A stretch of DNA of 64,000 nucleotides from Rivularia sp. MS3 (lineage in GTDB: Bacteria > Cyanobacteriota > Cyanobacteriia > Cyanobacteriales > Nostocaceae): NCBI GenBank assembly GCA_019192545.1, contig JAHCMI010000010.1:62001-126000 (forward strand), in the 5' to 3' direction. Within the stretch, counting starts at the first letter, position 1, and every line of letters starts with the position of its first letter. The notes under the pieces were generated by a model. That model saw only the letters and a program-made list of their open reading frames with translations. It did no database searches and was not told the DNA's origin. Made by a program: the position numbers and the translations under genes. Shown here piece by piece: positions 9,401 through 20,000 of the stretch.

Positions 9401-12373
9401 CAGGTAAATAATTCTTTCGACTGTAGAATCTACCCAATCACGCATTTCTTCCGCAGGAATAGGTAAATCTGTATAGCTGCTATTCCAACCAATAATATTA
9501 AATTTGGGGTCTGCAACTACAGAAATTTCTTGATAATCATTAGCTTCCGATTCATAAACTACCTGCCATTGCGAAACTTGCTCATTTACAATTGCTATAG
9601 AATCACCTTGATATTGAGAATTTTGAACTACATAAGCAACTAATTTTTTTTCTGCTAAACTATCACCTTGAGCGATGATAGCATTTGCTTTCACTCCTGG
9701 ATGTTGATTGAGATTAGCTTCAATTTCTCCCAATTCAATCCGATAACCGCGAATTTTTGTTTGATAATCAATACGACCAATAAATTCCAGATTACCGTCT
9801 TCTAACCAGCAAGCTAAATCGCCAGTTTTATATAATTTATCTGATGGTTGATTGCTAAAAGGATGTTGAATAAATCGTTGTGTTGTTAATTGAGGACGAT
9901 TTAAATAACCCCTAGCAATACCAGCACCACCGATATATAATTCACCGGGCACGCCAATAGGTACTGGTTGTAAATTAGCATTTAAAATATAAAGTTGGGT
10001 ATTGGCAAAAGCACGACCGATAGGTACTAAACTATGATTTGGTAAATCCTGTGTTGTTTCAAAATAGCAACTATCAATTGTGGCTTCTGTAACACCAAAA
10101 GAATTAATTAATCGTGAGTGTGAATTAATCAAACTTCTCCACTGATTGTATTCGGAACCATACCAACTATCAGAACCACAAATCAGCAATTGCATCCAAT
10201 CTAAACGCTGTCCGCTTTGCTGTAAATATTGCATCAAATGTCGCAACACAGCCGGAACAAATTCGGCACAATCAACTTTTTCACTTACCATTAATTCATA
10301 AAGTTTTTCTGGTTCAAGAAGAAATTCACGGGGAGATAAAACTAATTTTCCTCCAGAACACAAAGCTCTAATTAAATCTCCGGTACAAACATCAAAGGCA
10401 AAACTAGCCATCTGTAAATGACTCTTGAGTGAAGATAATTGATAAGCTGCTTTCCAAGCAAAAAAAGCATTTACCAAGCTGCGATGCTCTACCATTACCC
10501 CCTTAGATTTACCCGTAGAACCGGAGGTATAAATTACATAAGCTAAATCCGAAGAATTAACTTTAGGAAGGGAAGCTGTTAGAGTTTGCCAATTTGTATC
10601 CAGACACAACAGTTGTAAATTATCTACCGCAACAATGTCTAAAAGTTTAGTTTGAGTTAACAACACCTCGACTTGTGCATCTTCCATCATCCAGGATAAA
10701 CGCTCCACAGGATAAGCAGGATCTAAAGGTACGTAAGCACCACCAGCTTTGAGTGTTGCTAAAGGAGCAATTATCATATCTAAACAACGCTCAACGCAAA
10801 TTCCAACCTTAACCCCTGGTTTAACTTGCATTGCTACTAGTTTTTGCGCGAGTTTATCTACTTTTTGATTTAGTTGCTGATATGTTAATTTTTCTTGGTT
10901 AAATACTACTGCAATCTCTTCTGGTGTACGTGCTGCTTGCTCTGCAAATAATTCATGTATGCATAAATTCGATTTAGTTATAGGCTGATTTTGATTAAGA
11001 TTTTGGCTAAATTCTACTAATAATTGATGTCGCTCATTTGCTGCAAGCAAAGATAATTCTGATAACCGGGCTGTAGGATTTGTTATCATACCCGTGAGTA
11101 AAGTTTGCAAATGCTTTAAAATCCGGGTAATAGTTTGTTGTTCAAATCTACGAGTGTCATACAATAAATCTATTCTCAATGATTCAGCCGGAGCTACTAA
11201 TAAACTCAGAACTTCATTAGTTTTCTCAAAAGATTTTCCGCTTTGTATTTTTAAATTATCTATTCCTCGCTCTAAAGCTTTATCAACTGGATAACTCTCT
11301 AAAACATAGCCAATTTCAAATAATGCTTGACCTCTGTCTATATCGCTCCATTTTTGTACTTCTATTAAGGGGCTATATTCATATTGAAGTACTTCAATTT
11401 GATGGTTTTGTAATTGTTGCAGCCAAGGTAAAAGTAAATCATCTTTTGTTACCTGTACCCGCAAAGGTAAGGTATTTACAAACAAACCTATCATGTCTTC
11501 AACCCCTGTTAAACTGGGAGGACGACCGGAAGATGTACTACCAAAAACAATATCTGATTCTCCACTATAGCGATTCAAAACTATTGCCCAAGCGCCCTGT
11601 ACTAAAGTATTTAAAGTTAATTGGTGCTGTCTGGCAAAAGATTGTAAAGTGCTTGTATCTGCCTCTGATAGCTCTATTCTTTGGCAATCATAATCTTCAT
11701 CTAAACTAGGTAAAATACCAGGATTTTTATCTAAAAGTAAAGTTGTAGGCTTGTCAAAACCTTTGAGTATTTTTCGCCAAAAATCTTCTGCTTCCGATAA
11801 ATTTTGTTGCTGTAACCAATTAATATAATCCCGATAAGGGCGGGGTGAATTTAATTTAATATCTTCACTTTGACAAAATGCTTGATAAAAAGCGTAAACT
11901 TCTTTAAAAACTAAAGATTCCGACCAACCATCCAATAATAAATGGTGACTGCTCCAGACAAATTCATAAGTTTGTTCGTCTAAACAGAATAAATTTAAAC
12001 GAATTAATGGAGCTTGAGAAAGTTCAAAACCACGCTGTCTATCTGCTTGTAAAAAATCCTCTAATTTTTGTGTTTGTATTTCAGCCGAATATTCTCGCCA
12101 ATCTTGCACTTCCCAAGGAAGTTCTACTTGTTGATAGACAACTTGATAAGGTTTTTCTAAATCCTGCCAATAAAATGCAGTTCTCAAAATTGGGTGTCTT
12201 TCTACTACCCGTTCCCAGCTTCGTTTAAATGCAGCAATATTAAAATCTCCCTGTAAAGTCCAACAAAACTGTTCAAAATATATCCCAGAGTTCGGAGCAT
12301 AAATAGTATGGAAAAGTAAACCTTGTTGTAAAGGAGAAAGTTCGTAAATATCTTCTAAATTTGCGGTATTCAT
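6497..12373 (-). CDS. NRPS: C (after-E type) - A (Orn predicted) with inserted N-methyltransferase - PCP - C
   Basis: LSPLQQGLLFHTIY N-terminal C domain; A code D-V-G-E-I-G-S-I-D-(K); SAM motif VLEIGCGTGLILFNIAPYC inserted in the A domain; PCP DNFFDLGGHSLLATQV; C-terminal C domain HHIISDGWSMG with no following A domain. Confidence 0.93.
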   Translation of the reverse strand: MNTANLEDIYELSPLQQGLLFHTIYAPNSGIYFEQFCWTLQGDFNIAAFKRSWERVVERHPILRTAFYWQDLEKPYQVVYQQVELPWEVQDWREYSAEIQTQKLEDFLQADRQRGFELSQAPLIRLNLFCLDEQTYEFVWSSHHLLLDGWSESLVFKEVYAFYQAFCQSEDIKLNSPRPYRDYINWLQQQNLSEAEDFWRKILKGFDKPTTLLLDKNPGILPSLDEDYDCQRIELSEADTSTLQSFARQHQLTLNTLVQGAWAIVLNRYSGESDIVFGSTSSGRPPSLTGVEDMIGLFVNTLPLRVQVTKDDLLLPWLQQLQNHQIEVLQYEYSPLIEVQKWSDIDRGQALFEIGYVLESYPVDKALERGIDNLKIQSGKSFEKTNEVLSLLVAPAESLRIDLLYDTRRFEQQTITRILKHLQTLLTGMITNPTARLSELSLLAANERHQLLVEFSQNLNQNQPITKSNLCIHELFAEQAARTPEEIAVVFNQEKLTYQQLNQKVDKLAQKLVAMQVKPGVKVGICVERCLDMIIAPLATLKAGGAYVPLDPAYPVERLSWMMEDAQVEVLLTQTKLLDIVAVDNLQLLCLDTNWQTLTASLPKVNSSDLAYVIYTSGSTGKSKGVMVEHRSLVNAFFAWKAAYQLSSLKSHLQMASFAFDVCTGDLIRALCSGGKLVLSPREFLLEPEKLYELMVSEKVDCAEFVPAVLRHLMQYLQQSGQRLDWMQLLICGSDSWYGSEYNQWRSLINSHSRLINSFGVTEATIDSCYFETTQDLPNHSLVPIGRAFANTQLYILNANLQPVPIGVPGELYIGGAGIARGYLNRPQLTTQRFIQHPFSNQPSDKLYKTGDLACWLEDGNLEFIGRIDYQTKIRGYRIELGEIEANLNQHPGVKANAIIAQGDSLAEKKLVAYVVQNSQYQGDSIAIVNEQVSQWQVVYESEANDYQEISVVADPKFNIIGWNSSYTDLPIPAEEMRDWVDSTVERIIYLKPNQVLEIGCGTGLILFNIAPYCSQYHGTDFSQGALNYIQKVLNIPEYHLPQVTLSQRIANNLEGLEIANYDTVIINSVIQYFPSIDYLFTVIKGAVELVKPGGKIFIGDVRSLPLLEAFHTAVALDSAVDDLSSVSLKEQIKNRIEQEEELVIDPAFFLSLTNHFPKISNIEIKPKRGGYINELTQFRYDVILDFQPNVKTGSKINWLDWQQDILTLNSLNQKLESFQPEILGLRRVPNSRLTKVIKTKELLNQESTTVGEIRSILEVAENNGIEPDDLWELGDKYNYSINISWSASYENGSYDAVLVRENHSHPVLLNNINNIPERPLHSYANNPLQGKVTRELIPQLRQYLKSKLPEYMIPSAFVLLDNLPLTPNGKIDRQALPKPNLNNSESVNKDITVNTPIQEILRGIWSQVLGIEYISINDNFFDLGGHSLLATQVISRVRETFQIELPLRCLFEFPTIAELSTSIELEINAQHNLQIPPLKPVSKEQEIPLSFAQQRLWFLSQIAANPALYNDAVTLKINGQLNTGALEQSINEIVRRHQALRITFPIVQGEPKIAISPTLNIKLTIIDLRELELQQRQQKALQIAKQEAKIPFDLAQSPLVRTTLLWLDSTEYILLLNLHHIISDGWSMGVWLEELTALYPAYCTGKTSPVPDLTIQYGDFAVWQRQWLQGEELHKQLNYWKQQLGQDLTALQLPIDKPRPPELSQQAKKINFTISVDLTQQLKQLSQQEGVTLFMSLLAAFKTLLYCYCGQTDIRVGSPIANRDRTELEKIIGLFINTLVLRTDLSANPSFDELLARVREVTLGAYTHQNVPFEKIVEELQPDRYQSNLPLFQVWFVLQNAPLGTLELPNLTLQPLDIHNEVSAYDLGLFLEETSTGINGCFEYSADLFMDDTITRMIENFQTLLAEIVAAPEQKLDEITTKFKQNEKQNQISKAKELEAKNLQMLKNIKRQSFTRS
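9812..10960 (-). repeat. 1149-bp duplicated adenylation-core block, copy 1
   Basis: Identity to 14446-15594 at constant offset 4634; translation identical from IHELFAEQAARTPEE to LYKTGDLA; divergence is immediate at both edges. Confidence 0.95.
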
Positions 12374-12393
12374 ATTTTTATTCCCTTTAACTG

Positions 12394-15300
12394 TTATTTT
12401 TTACCTGAAGTTTTGATTTTACCTAATAACTTATTAAAATCTTTTTGACCTATTTTTGCAGAAGAAAAATCAGAAGGTGTATAGCTTTCTATATTTGTAT
12501 TAATACTACGATTAATTAGATACTTTAAAGCATTTACAAAACCCTGCGCTAATTTCTCTATAGTAGTTTTTTGATGTAAATTCTGGCTATAAGTCCAGTC
12601 AAGTTGTAATTTATGATTAATTACCAAACAATCAATTTCTATAAGATAAGAACGTTTTGCTTGGGGACTCTGAACTAAACCAATTGCTTCAGTCGCAGGT
12701 GTTAAAAATTGTGATTCGTCAGAAATTTGATTGAATTGACCCAAATAATTAAAGCTTATTTCTGCTTGTGGTAATTTTTTTAAATCTTCAATAATTTCTT
12801 TTCTACCTAAATAACGCAGTAAACTATAACCAATTCCTTGTTGGGGAATCAGTCGCAATTGCTCTTTAACTGCTTTGAGAATTTGAATTAAATCGCCGTT
12901 ATTTTCCCAGTTTAAAGATACCGGAAATATAGATGTAAACCAACCAACAGTCCGAGATAAGTCTACATTATTAAATAATGATTCTCGTCCATGACCTTCT
13001 AAATCAATTAATAAGGAATTTTCTCCAGTCCAATCGGCAAAAGTTTGAGATAATGCCGTTAATAACACTTCATTGATTTGGGTTCGATAAGCTGATGGAA
13101 TATCATAAAGCAAGGTTTTGGTTTCTGAATCGCTCAAAGCAATTGATACTTGAGCAGTAGATTCAACATTATTATTACCGTAATCAAAATCTATGGGTAG
13201 ATTGGCAATTTTCTGATGATTATGTTTTAACCAATAATTAATTTTTGGTTCGATTTCTGCCGATTGAGCATAATTTATTAATTGCTGCGACCATTGTTTA
13301 TAAGCTGTAGTTTTTTGTGGTAGTTTAATCTCTTTTCCTTGGCTCAATTGAGTGTAAGCTGTTTGGAAGTCTTCTAATAAAATCCGCCAAGAAACACCAT
13401 CAATTAGCAAATGGTGAATGATGAATAGTAATCGGCTATCTCTATTTTCACCCAAATTAAATAAGGCAACTTTCATCAAGGGTGGTTGATTTAAATAGAG
13501 ACTTGCTTGTAATTTTTCAGAAATTGTCTTAATTTGCGATTGTTGCTCTATCTCTGATAATTCTGACAAATCACATTGAATAACTTCTACTGTCACATCA
13601 TCACCGACATTTACCTGTTGCCAACCAGAATCAGTTTTTGTAAATTTAATTCTCAAAGCATCATGATGCCAAACCAATTTTTGTACAACCTGTTGCAATA
13701 ACTCGGGATTAATAGCTGACTTTATTCTTAATAAATTGGCTTGATTGTAGTGATGTGGTTGAGAGAAGTTTTCCTGAAAAAACCACTGTTGAATAGGTGT
13801 TAGCGGTAAACTACCCGTAACTAAATCTTGTTCGCTTTTTATAAGTGGATTCGTACCGATAACTGTTGCTAATTCAGCAACTGTTTGATATTGAAATAGC
13901 TGCTTTGGTGTTAATTGTAAGCCTTTTTGGTTAGCTTTAGCAACAACTTGAATGCTAAGAATTGAATCGCCACCCAAGTCAAAGAAATTATCATAAATAC
14001 CGATATTTTCTGTACCTAATACTTCAGTCCAAATTTGTAATAATTGACTTTGTAATGGGTTTTGTGCGGTAACAAAATTCTCTGCTGTTTCTAATTTATT
14101 ATTTTCAGGTATTGGTAAAGAGCGTCTATCTAATTTACCATTGGGTGTAGTAGGCAAAGCATCCAAAATCACAAAGGCAGATGGAACCATATAATTAGGC
14201 AGCTTTTGCTTAATTAACTGACGCAGTTCCTGAATGTATAAATTGGATTTTTGAATCGGAACTACATAAGCAACTAAACGCTGTTTACCAGGTTCATCTT
14301 CTCTGACAATTACTACATTTTCTTGTACTGTAGGATAACTTGCTAAAACAGTTTCTATTTCTGCTAATTCAATGCGATAACCCCTAATTTTTACTTGATT
14401 ATCATTTCTCCCTAAATATTCAATTTTCCCATTAGGTAAATAACGAGCTAAATCGCCAGTTTTATATAATTTATCTGATGGTTGATTGCTAAAAGGATGT
14501 TGAATAAATCGTTGTGTTGTTAATTGAGGACGATTTAAATAACCCCTAGCAATACCAGCACCACCGATATATAATTCACCGGGCACGCCAATAGGTACTG
14601 GTTGTAAATTAGCATTTAAAATATAAAGTTGGGTATTGGCAAAAGCACGACCGATAGGTACTAAACTATGATTTGGTAAATCCTGTGTTGTTTCAAAATA
14701 GCAACTATCAATTGTGGCTTCTGTAACACCAAAAGAATTAATTAATCGTGAGTGTGAATTAATCAAACTTCTCCACTGATTGTATTCGGAACCATACCAA
14801 CTATCAGAACCACAAATCAGCAATTGCATCCAATCTAAACGCTGTCCGCTTTGCTGTAAATATTGCATCAAATGTCGCAACACAGCCGGAACAAATTCGG
14901 CACAATCAACTTTTTCACTTACCATTAATTCATAAAGTTTTTCTGGTTCAAGAAGAAATTCACGGGGAGATAAAACTAATTTTCCTCCAGAACACAAAGC
15001 TCTAATTAAATCTCCGGTACAAACATCAAAGGCAAAACTAGCCATCTGTAAATGACTCTTGAGTGAAGATAATTGATAAGCTGCTTTCCAAGCAAAAAAA
15101 GCATTTACCAAGCTGCGATGCTCTACCATTACCCCCTTAGATTTACCCGTAGAACCGGAGGTATAAATTACATAAGCTAAATCCGAAGAATTAACTTTAG
15201 GAAGGGAAGCTGTTAGAGTTTGCCAATTTGTATCCAGACACAACAGTTGTAAATTATCTACCGCAACAATGTCTAAAAGTTTAGTTTGAGTTAACAACAC

Positions 15301-17034
15301 CTCGACTTGTGCATCTTCCATCATCCAGGATAAACGCTCCACAGGATAAGCAGGATCTAAAGGTACGTAAGCACCACCAGCTTTGAGTGTTGCTAAAGGA
15401 GCAATTATCATATCTAAACAACGCTCAACGCAAATTCCAACCTTAACCCCTGGTTTAACTTGCATTGCTACTAGTTTTTGCGCGAGTTTATCTACTTTTT
15501 GATTTAGTTGCTGATATGTTAATTTTTCTTGGTTAAATACTACTGCAATCTCTTCTGGTGTACGTGCTGCTTGCTCTGCAAATAATTCATGTATAGTTCG
15601 AGTTTCTTGCCAATTTATTTGATTATTATTCCATTCAAATAATAATTGATTTTTCTCGCGAGAAGTTAATAAAGGTAACTCATCAATTTTGGTTTGGGGA
15701 TTAGCTACAATACCATAAAGTAAAGTATGAAAATGTTCCACCATTCTGGAAATAGTGGCTTGTTCAAACAACTCCGTACTGTACTCAATTGCTCCGGTGA
15801 GTCCTTTTTCCCCGATATATATATCCAAACTCAAATCAAATTGAGTTGTACCTCTTTCTAATTCTATCGGTGTTAAACTTAAATCCCCTATTTGTAAACT
15901 TGGTATGGGAAAATTATGCAGAGCAAACCAAACTTGAAACAATGGGTTACGGCTTAAATCTCTTTCTATTTCCAGTTCATCTACTAATTTTTCAAAGGGT
16001 AAATCTTGATGAGCGTAAGCTTTTAAGGTTGTATGTTTGACTTGATTTAATAACTCGCTAAAACTAGAATTATTTTTAATTTGAGTACGCAGTGCTAATG
16101 TATTGACAAATAAGCCAATGATACCTTCACTTTCTGCCCAATTACGATTGGCGATCGCCGAACCAACTACAATATCATCTTGGTTTGTATAACGATATAG
16201 TAAGGCATTAAATGCCGCGAGCAAAGTCATAAACAAGGTGACACCTGCTTTTTGACTCAAAGCTTCTAAAGCTGCGGTTAAATCCTGGGGAATTTGCCAA
16301 CTATAAGTTTTACCCTGAAATGTTTGTAGGGCTGAACGAGGATTATCTGTAGGTAGTTGTAAGGTAGAAATATCAGCAAGCTGTTGTTTCCAATAAGCTA
16401 ACTGGTTTTCTAAAACTTGCCCTTGTAAATATTCTTGCTGCCAAACGCTATAGTCTGCATATTGTAGTTGTAAATCTGGTAAGTCAACTAATCGATTATC
16501 GGATAAATTTTGATAAACTACGGCTAATTCTTTTAAGAATATACCGATAGACCAGCCATCGAAAATTACATGATGTATAGTTAATAATAATATATGATTT
16601 TGCTCGTTTATTTGTAGTAATTTCAGTCTAATTAAGGGACATTCTGATAATACAAATGGCTGTTTGACTTCTTCTATAGCGATTTTTTGTGCTTGCTCTT
16701 CTCGTTCAGTTTCTGATAAATATTGTAAATTGATTAAGGGAATTTGTAAATTTATATCGGCATATATTGCTTGAACTGGTTCACCATCAACTGTTAATAA
16801 GCTAGTTCTTAAAGCTTCATGTCGTCGAACAATAATTTGAAAACTTTTTTCTAATAATGCTATATTTAACTGTCCAGTTAACCGTACAGCATAAGGCAAA
16901 TTATAAAAAGGACTACCAGGCTCTAATTGCTCTAAAAACCACAGCCGTTTTTGTGCGAAAGAAGCCGGAAATACATAAACTTCTGTTTCTTCACTATCTG
17001 GAAAATCTTGGTCATCTAAAATTTCTAAAGTCAT
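12394..17034 (-). CDS. NRPS: C - A (Orn predicted) - PCP - epimerization domain
   Basis: C motif HHVIFDGWS; A code D-V-G-E-I-G-S-I-D-(K); PCP DNFFDLGGDSILSIQ; C-terminal LTPIQQWFFQ...HHLLIDGVSWRILLEDF typical of E domains. Confidence 0.93.
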   Translation of the reverse strand: MTLEILDDQDFPDSEETEVYVFPASFAQKRLWFLEQLEPGSPFYNLPYAVRLTGQLNIALLEKSFQIIVRRHEALRTSLLTVDGEPVQAIYADINLQIPLINLQYLSETEREEQAQKIAIEEVKQPFVLSECPLIRLKLLQINEQNHILLLTIHHVIFDGWSIGIFLKELAVVYQNLSDNRLVDLPDLQLQYADYSVWQQEYLQGQVLENQLAYWKQQLADISTLQLPTDNPRSALQTFQGKTYSWQIPQDLTAALEALSQKAGVTLFMTLLAAFNALLYRYTNQDDIVVGSAIANRNWAESEGIIGLFVNTLALRTQIKNNSSFSELLNQVKHTTLKAYAHQDLPFEKLVDELEIERDLSRNPLFQVWFALHNFPIPSLQIGDLSLTPIELERGTTQFDLSLDIYIGEKGLTGAIEYSTELFEQATISRMVEHFHTLLYGIVANPQTKIDELPLLTSREKNQLLFEWNNNQINWQETRTIHELFAEQAARTPEEIAVVFNQEKLTYQQLNQKVDKLAQKLVAMQVKPGVKVGICVERCLDMIIAPLATLKAGGAYVPLDPAYPVERLSWMMEDAQVEVLLTQTKLLDIVAVDNLQLLCLDTNWQTLTASLPKVNSSDLAYVIYTSGSTGKSKGVMVEHRSLVNAFFAWKAAYQLSSLKSHLQMASFAFDVCTGDLIRALCSGGKLVLSPREFLLEPEKLYELMVSEKVDCAEFVPAVLRHLMQYLQQSGQRLDWMQLLICGSDSWYGSEYNQWRSLINSHSRLINSFGVTEATIDSCYFETTQDLPNHSLVPIGRAFANTQLYILNANLQPVPIGVPGELYIGGAGIARGYLNRPQLTTQRFIQHPFSNQPSDKLYKTGDLARYLPNGKIEYLGRNDNQVKIRGYRIELAEIETVLASYPTVQENVVIVREDEPGKQRLVAYVVPIQKSNLYIQELRQLIKQKLPNYMVPSAFVILDALPTTPNGKLDRRSLPIPENNKLETAENFVTAQNPLQSQLLQIWTEVLGTENIGIYDNFFDLGGDSILSIQVVAKANQKGLQLTPKQLFQYQTVAELATVIGTNPLIKSEQDLVTGSLPLTPIQQWFFQENFSQPHHYNQANLLRIKSAINPELLQQVVQKLVWHHDALRIKFTKTDSGWQQVNVGDDVTVEVIQCDLSELSEIEQQSQIKTISEKLQASLYLNQPPLMKVALFNLGENRDSRLLFIIHHLLIDGVSWRILLEDFQTAYTQLSQGKEIKLPQKTTAYKQWSQQLINYAQSAEIEPKINYWLKHNHQKIANLPIDFDYGNNNVESTAQVSIALSDSETKTLLYDIPSAYRTQINEVLLTALSQTFADWTGENSLLIDLEGHGRESLFNNVDLSRTVGWFTSIFPVSLNWENNGDLIQILKAVKEQLRLIPQQGIGYSLLRYLGRKEIIEDLKKLPQAEISFNYLGQFNQISDESQFLTPATEAIGLVQSPQAKRSYLIEIDCLVINHKLQLDWTYSQNLHQKTTIEKLAQGFVNALKYLINRSINTNIESYTPSDFSSAKIGQKDFNKLLGKIKTSGKK
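14446..15594 (-). repeat. 1149-bp duplicated adenylation-core block, copy 2
   Basis: See copy 1 at 9812-10960. Confidence 0.95.
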
Positions 17035-17040
17035 AATAAT

Positions 17041-20000
17041 TTAATTATTAATTTTATTTTCTGCATTTAAAGAAGATAATTTCACGCTACGTGCTTTTCT
17101 AGATAAACGTTGGGGAGCCTTAACAGACTTTTCTGGTTCTTGTTCTAAAGATTTGACAATTTCTGCCGATAATAAGGCAATTGTCGGCATTTCAAATAAG
17201 CAACTGAGGGGTAATTCAATTTGCCATATTTGACGAATTTTAGACATTATTTGAGTTGCTAATAAAGAATGTCCTCCCAAGGTAAAGAAGTTTTCATGGA
17301 TACTAATTTCTATTAAATCAAGTACTTCCGCCCAAATTTCTGTTAATTGTTTTTCAATAGGATTACGCGCTAATACTTTTTGATGATTGGAATTTAAAGT
17401 TATTTTGGGTGTCGGTAAAGCATGATAATCGAGTTTACCATTAGGTGTTAAAGGTAAGCTATCTATTATGATAAAGGCTGAAGGAATCATGTAATCTGGT
17501 AGCTTCTGTTTCAGAAATTCACGCAGGTAATTAAATTCAGGTTTCTGTGAATCAGAATTAAGAATAATATAAGCTACTATTTGTTGACGATTAGATTCAT
17601 GACTAACTATAACTACAGCTTGTTTTATCTCTAGAATTTGTTGTATAACGCTCTCAATTTCTCCTAATTCAATCCGGAAACCACGAATTTTTACTTGATT
17701 ATCAATACGTCCTAAATATTCAATGACTCCATTTTCTAAATAGCGAGCTAAATCACCTGTTTTATATAACTTTTCTCCCGGTTGATTGCTAAAAGGATTA
17801 GCTATAAACTTCTCCTTTGTTAATTGAAGACGATTTAGATAACCGCGAGCTAAACCCATACCAGCAATATGTAATTCTCCCGGTATCCCAACAGGAACTG
17901 GCTGCAATTGTTTATCTAAAATATAAATTTGTGTATTAGCAATCGGACGACCAATTGGTATTATGTTTTCTTGAGTACCAGGTTGGCAATGCCAAAAGGT
18001 AACGTCAATCGCGGCTTCTGTGGGACCATAAAGATTATGTAATTCTACATTTTCACAGCGAGCAAAAAATTTATGTTGCAATTCACTAGATAACGCTTCA
18101 CCGCTACAAAATACCCGCTTTAAACATTGAAAATGTTCTATTCCCGGCTCATCTACAAAGATTTGCAGCATCGACGGCACAAAATGTAAAGTGGTAATTT
18201 GCTGCTGTTCGATTATTTTAACTAAGTAATTACTATCTTTATGCCCTTCTGGTTTAGCTATAATTAAACAAGCCCCAGTCATCAAAGTCCAGAAAAATTC
18301 CCATACCGAAACATCAAAGCTAAAGGGAGTTTTTTGTAATACTCTATCCGTAGTAGTTAACTTATAAGTATCCTGCATCCACAACAAGCGATTGCAAACT
18401 CCTTTATGAGTATTCATCGCTCCTTTCGGTTTACCTGTGGAACCGGAAGTATAGATAACGTAGGCTAAATTATCGGAGTTGAGATTGCAAGTTATATTTT
18501 CTGAGTTACTACGAGCAATTTTATCCCAATCGCTATCCAAACAAATTACTTCAGCTTTGTGAGCGGGAAGATTTTCTACCAAATGTTGCTGCGATAATAA
18601 AATTGGAATTTGAGAATCTTCTAACATGAAAGCCAAACGCTCCTGAGGATAATTTGGATCTAAAGGTACATAGGCTCCACCAGCCTTGAGAATACCCAAT
18701 AATCCAATTACCATTTCTAAACAGCGCTCTACACAAATCCCCACCAAAACCTCTGGTTTTACTTTCAAGGAACGCAAATAATTTGCTAATTGATTTGCTC
18801 TATTATTGAGTTCCCGATAAGTTAATTGTTGATTTTCAAAGACAACTGCTATTGCATCTGGTGTTTTTTCTACCTGCTCTTCAAATAGTTTGTGAATACA
18901 TTGATGCTGGGAATATTCAACTTGTGTATCGTTCCAATCAACTAATAACTGATGCTGTTCGGATGCTGTTAATAATGGTAACTCAGACAAACGCTGTTGC
19001 GGATTTACCGTAATTGCTTCTAACAACGTTTGCAAATGACTAACCATCCGCTCAATTGTACTTTCTTTAAATAAATCGGTATTGTACTCGAAAGTGCCAT
19101 TTAACCCAGATTCTGTTTCTGCCATATATAAAGTTAAATCGAATTTGGCACTATCACTATGGCTTTCTAAGAAATTCAAACTTAAACCGGGTAATTCTAA
19201 AGCCGATATTGGTGCATTTTCAAGCACAAACATCACTTGAAACAATGGTGTATGGCTTAAATCTCTTTGGGGTTGCAATTGCTCTACTAGCAACTCAAAA
19301 GGTAAATTCTGATGTACGTAAGCTCCTAATGCTACTTCTCGTACTCGTTTTAATAATTCTACAAAGCTGGGGTTTCCTGCTAAGTTTGTTCTCAACACCA
19401 GGGTATTAACAAAAAATCCAATTAACTGTTCTATCTCTGCTCGATTGCGGTTAGCGATGGGTGAACCAACTACAATATCTTCTTGAGTTGTGTAACGATA
19501 TAGCAGTGTTTGGAAACCTGCGAGCAAAGTCATAAATAAAGTTACACCATGCTGCTGACTCAATTTATTCAGCTTTGCAGATAATTCTGTTGATAGCTTA
19601 AATGAATAAGTTGCACCTCGATAAGTCTGTATTTTCCCCCTGGGATAATCTGTGGGCAATTCTAATACTTTTGGTGCGTTTTCTAATTGCTTGAGCCAAT
19701 AGGATAGGTGATTTTCTAATACTTCTCCTTGCAATAATTGTCGCTGCCAAGCTGCAAAATCTACATACTGTATTGGTAATGCAGGTAATGCTTTTAGGTT
19801 AACATTATTATCGCAAAAAATTGGATAAAGTATTGTTAATTCTTGTACTAATATACCCATTGACCAACCATCAGAAACGATGTGGTGCATTGTCACTAAG
19901 ATAATATGTTCTTGCTCTGCTAAACGCAATAGTTTTATTCTTAGTAAACAATCGCTACCGATGTCAAAGGGTTGTTGTGCTTCTCGTGCAATTTGTTGTT

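Noticed and set aside
18551-18736. Short same-strand out-of-frame ORFs inside NRPS genes (also 29896-30099)
   Set aside because: Alternate-frame translations of conserved adenylation motifs, not genes.
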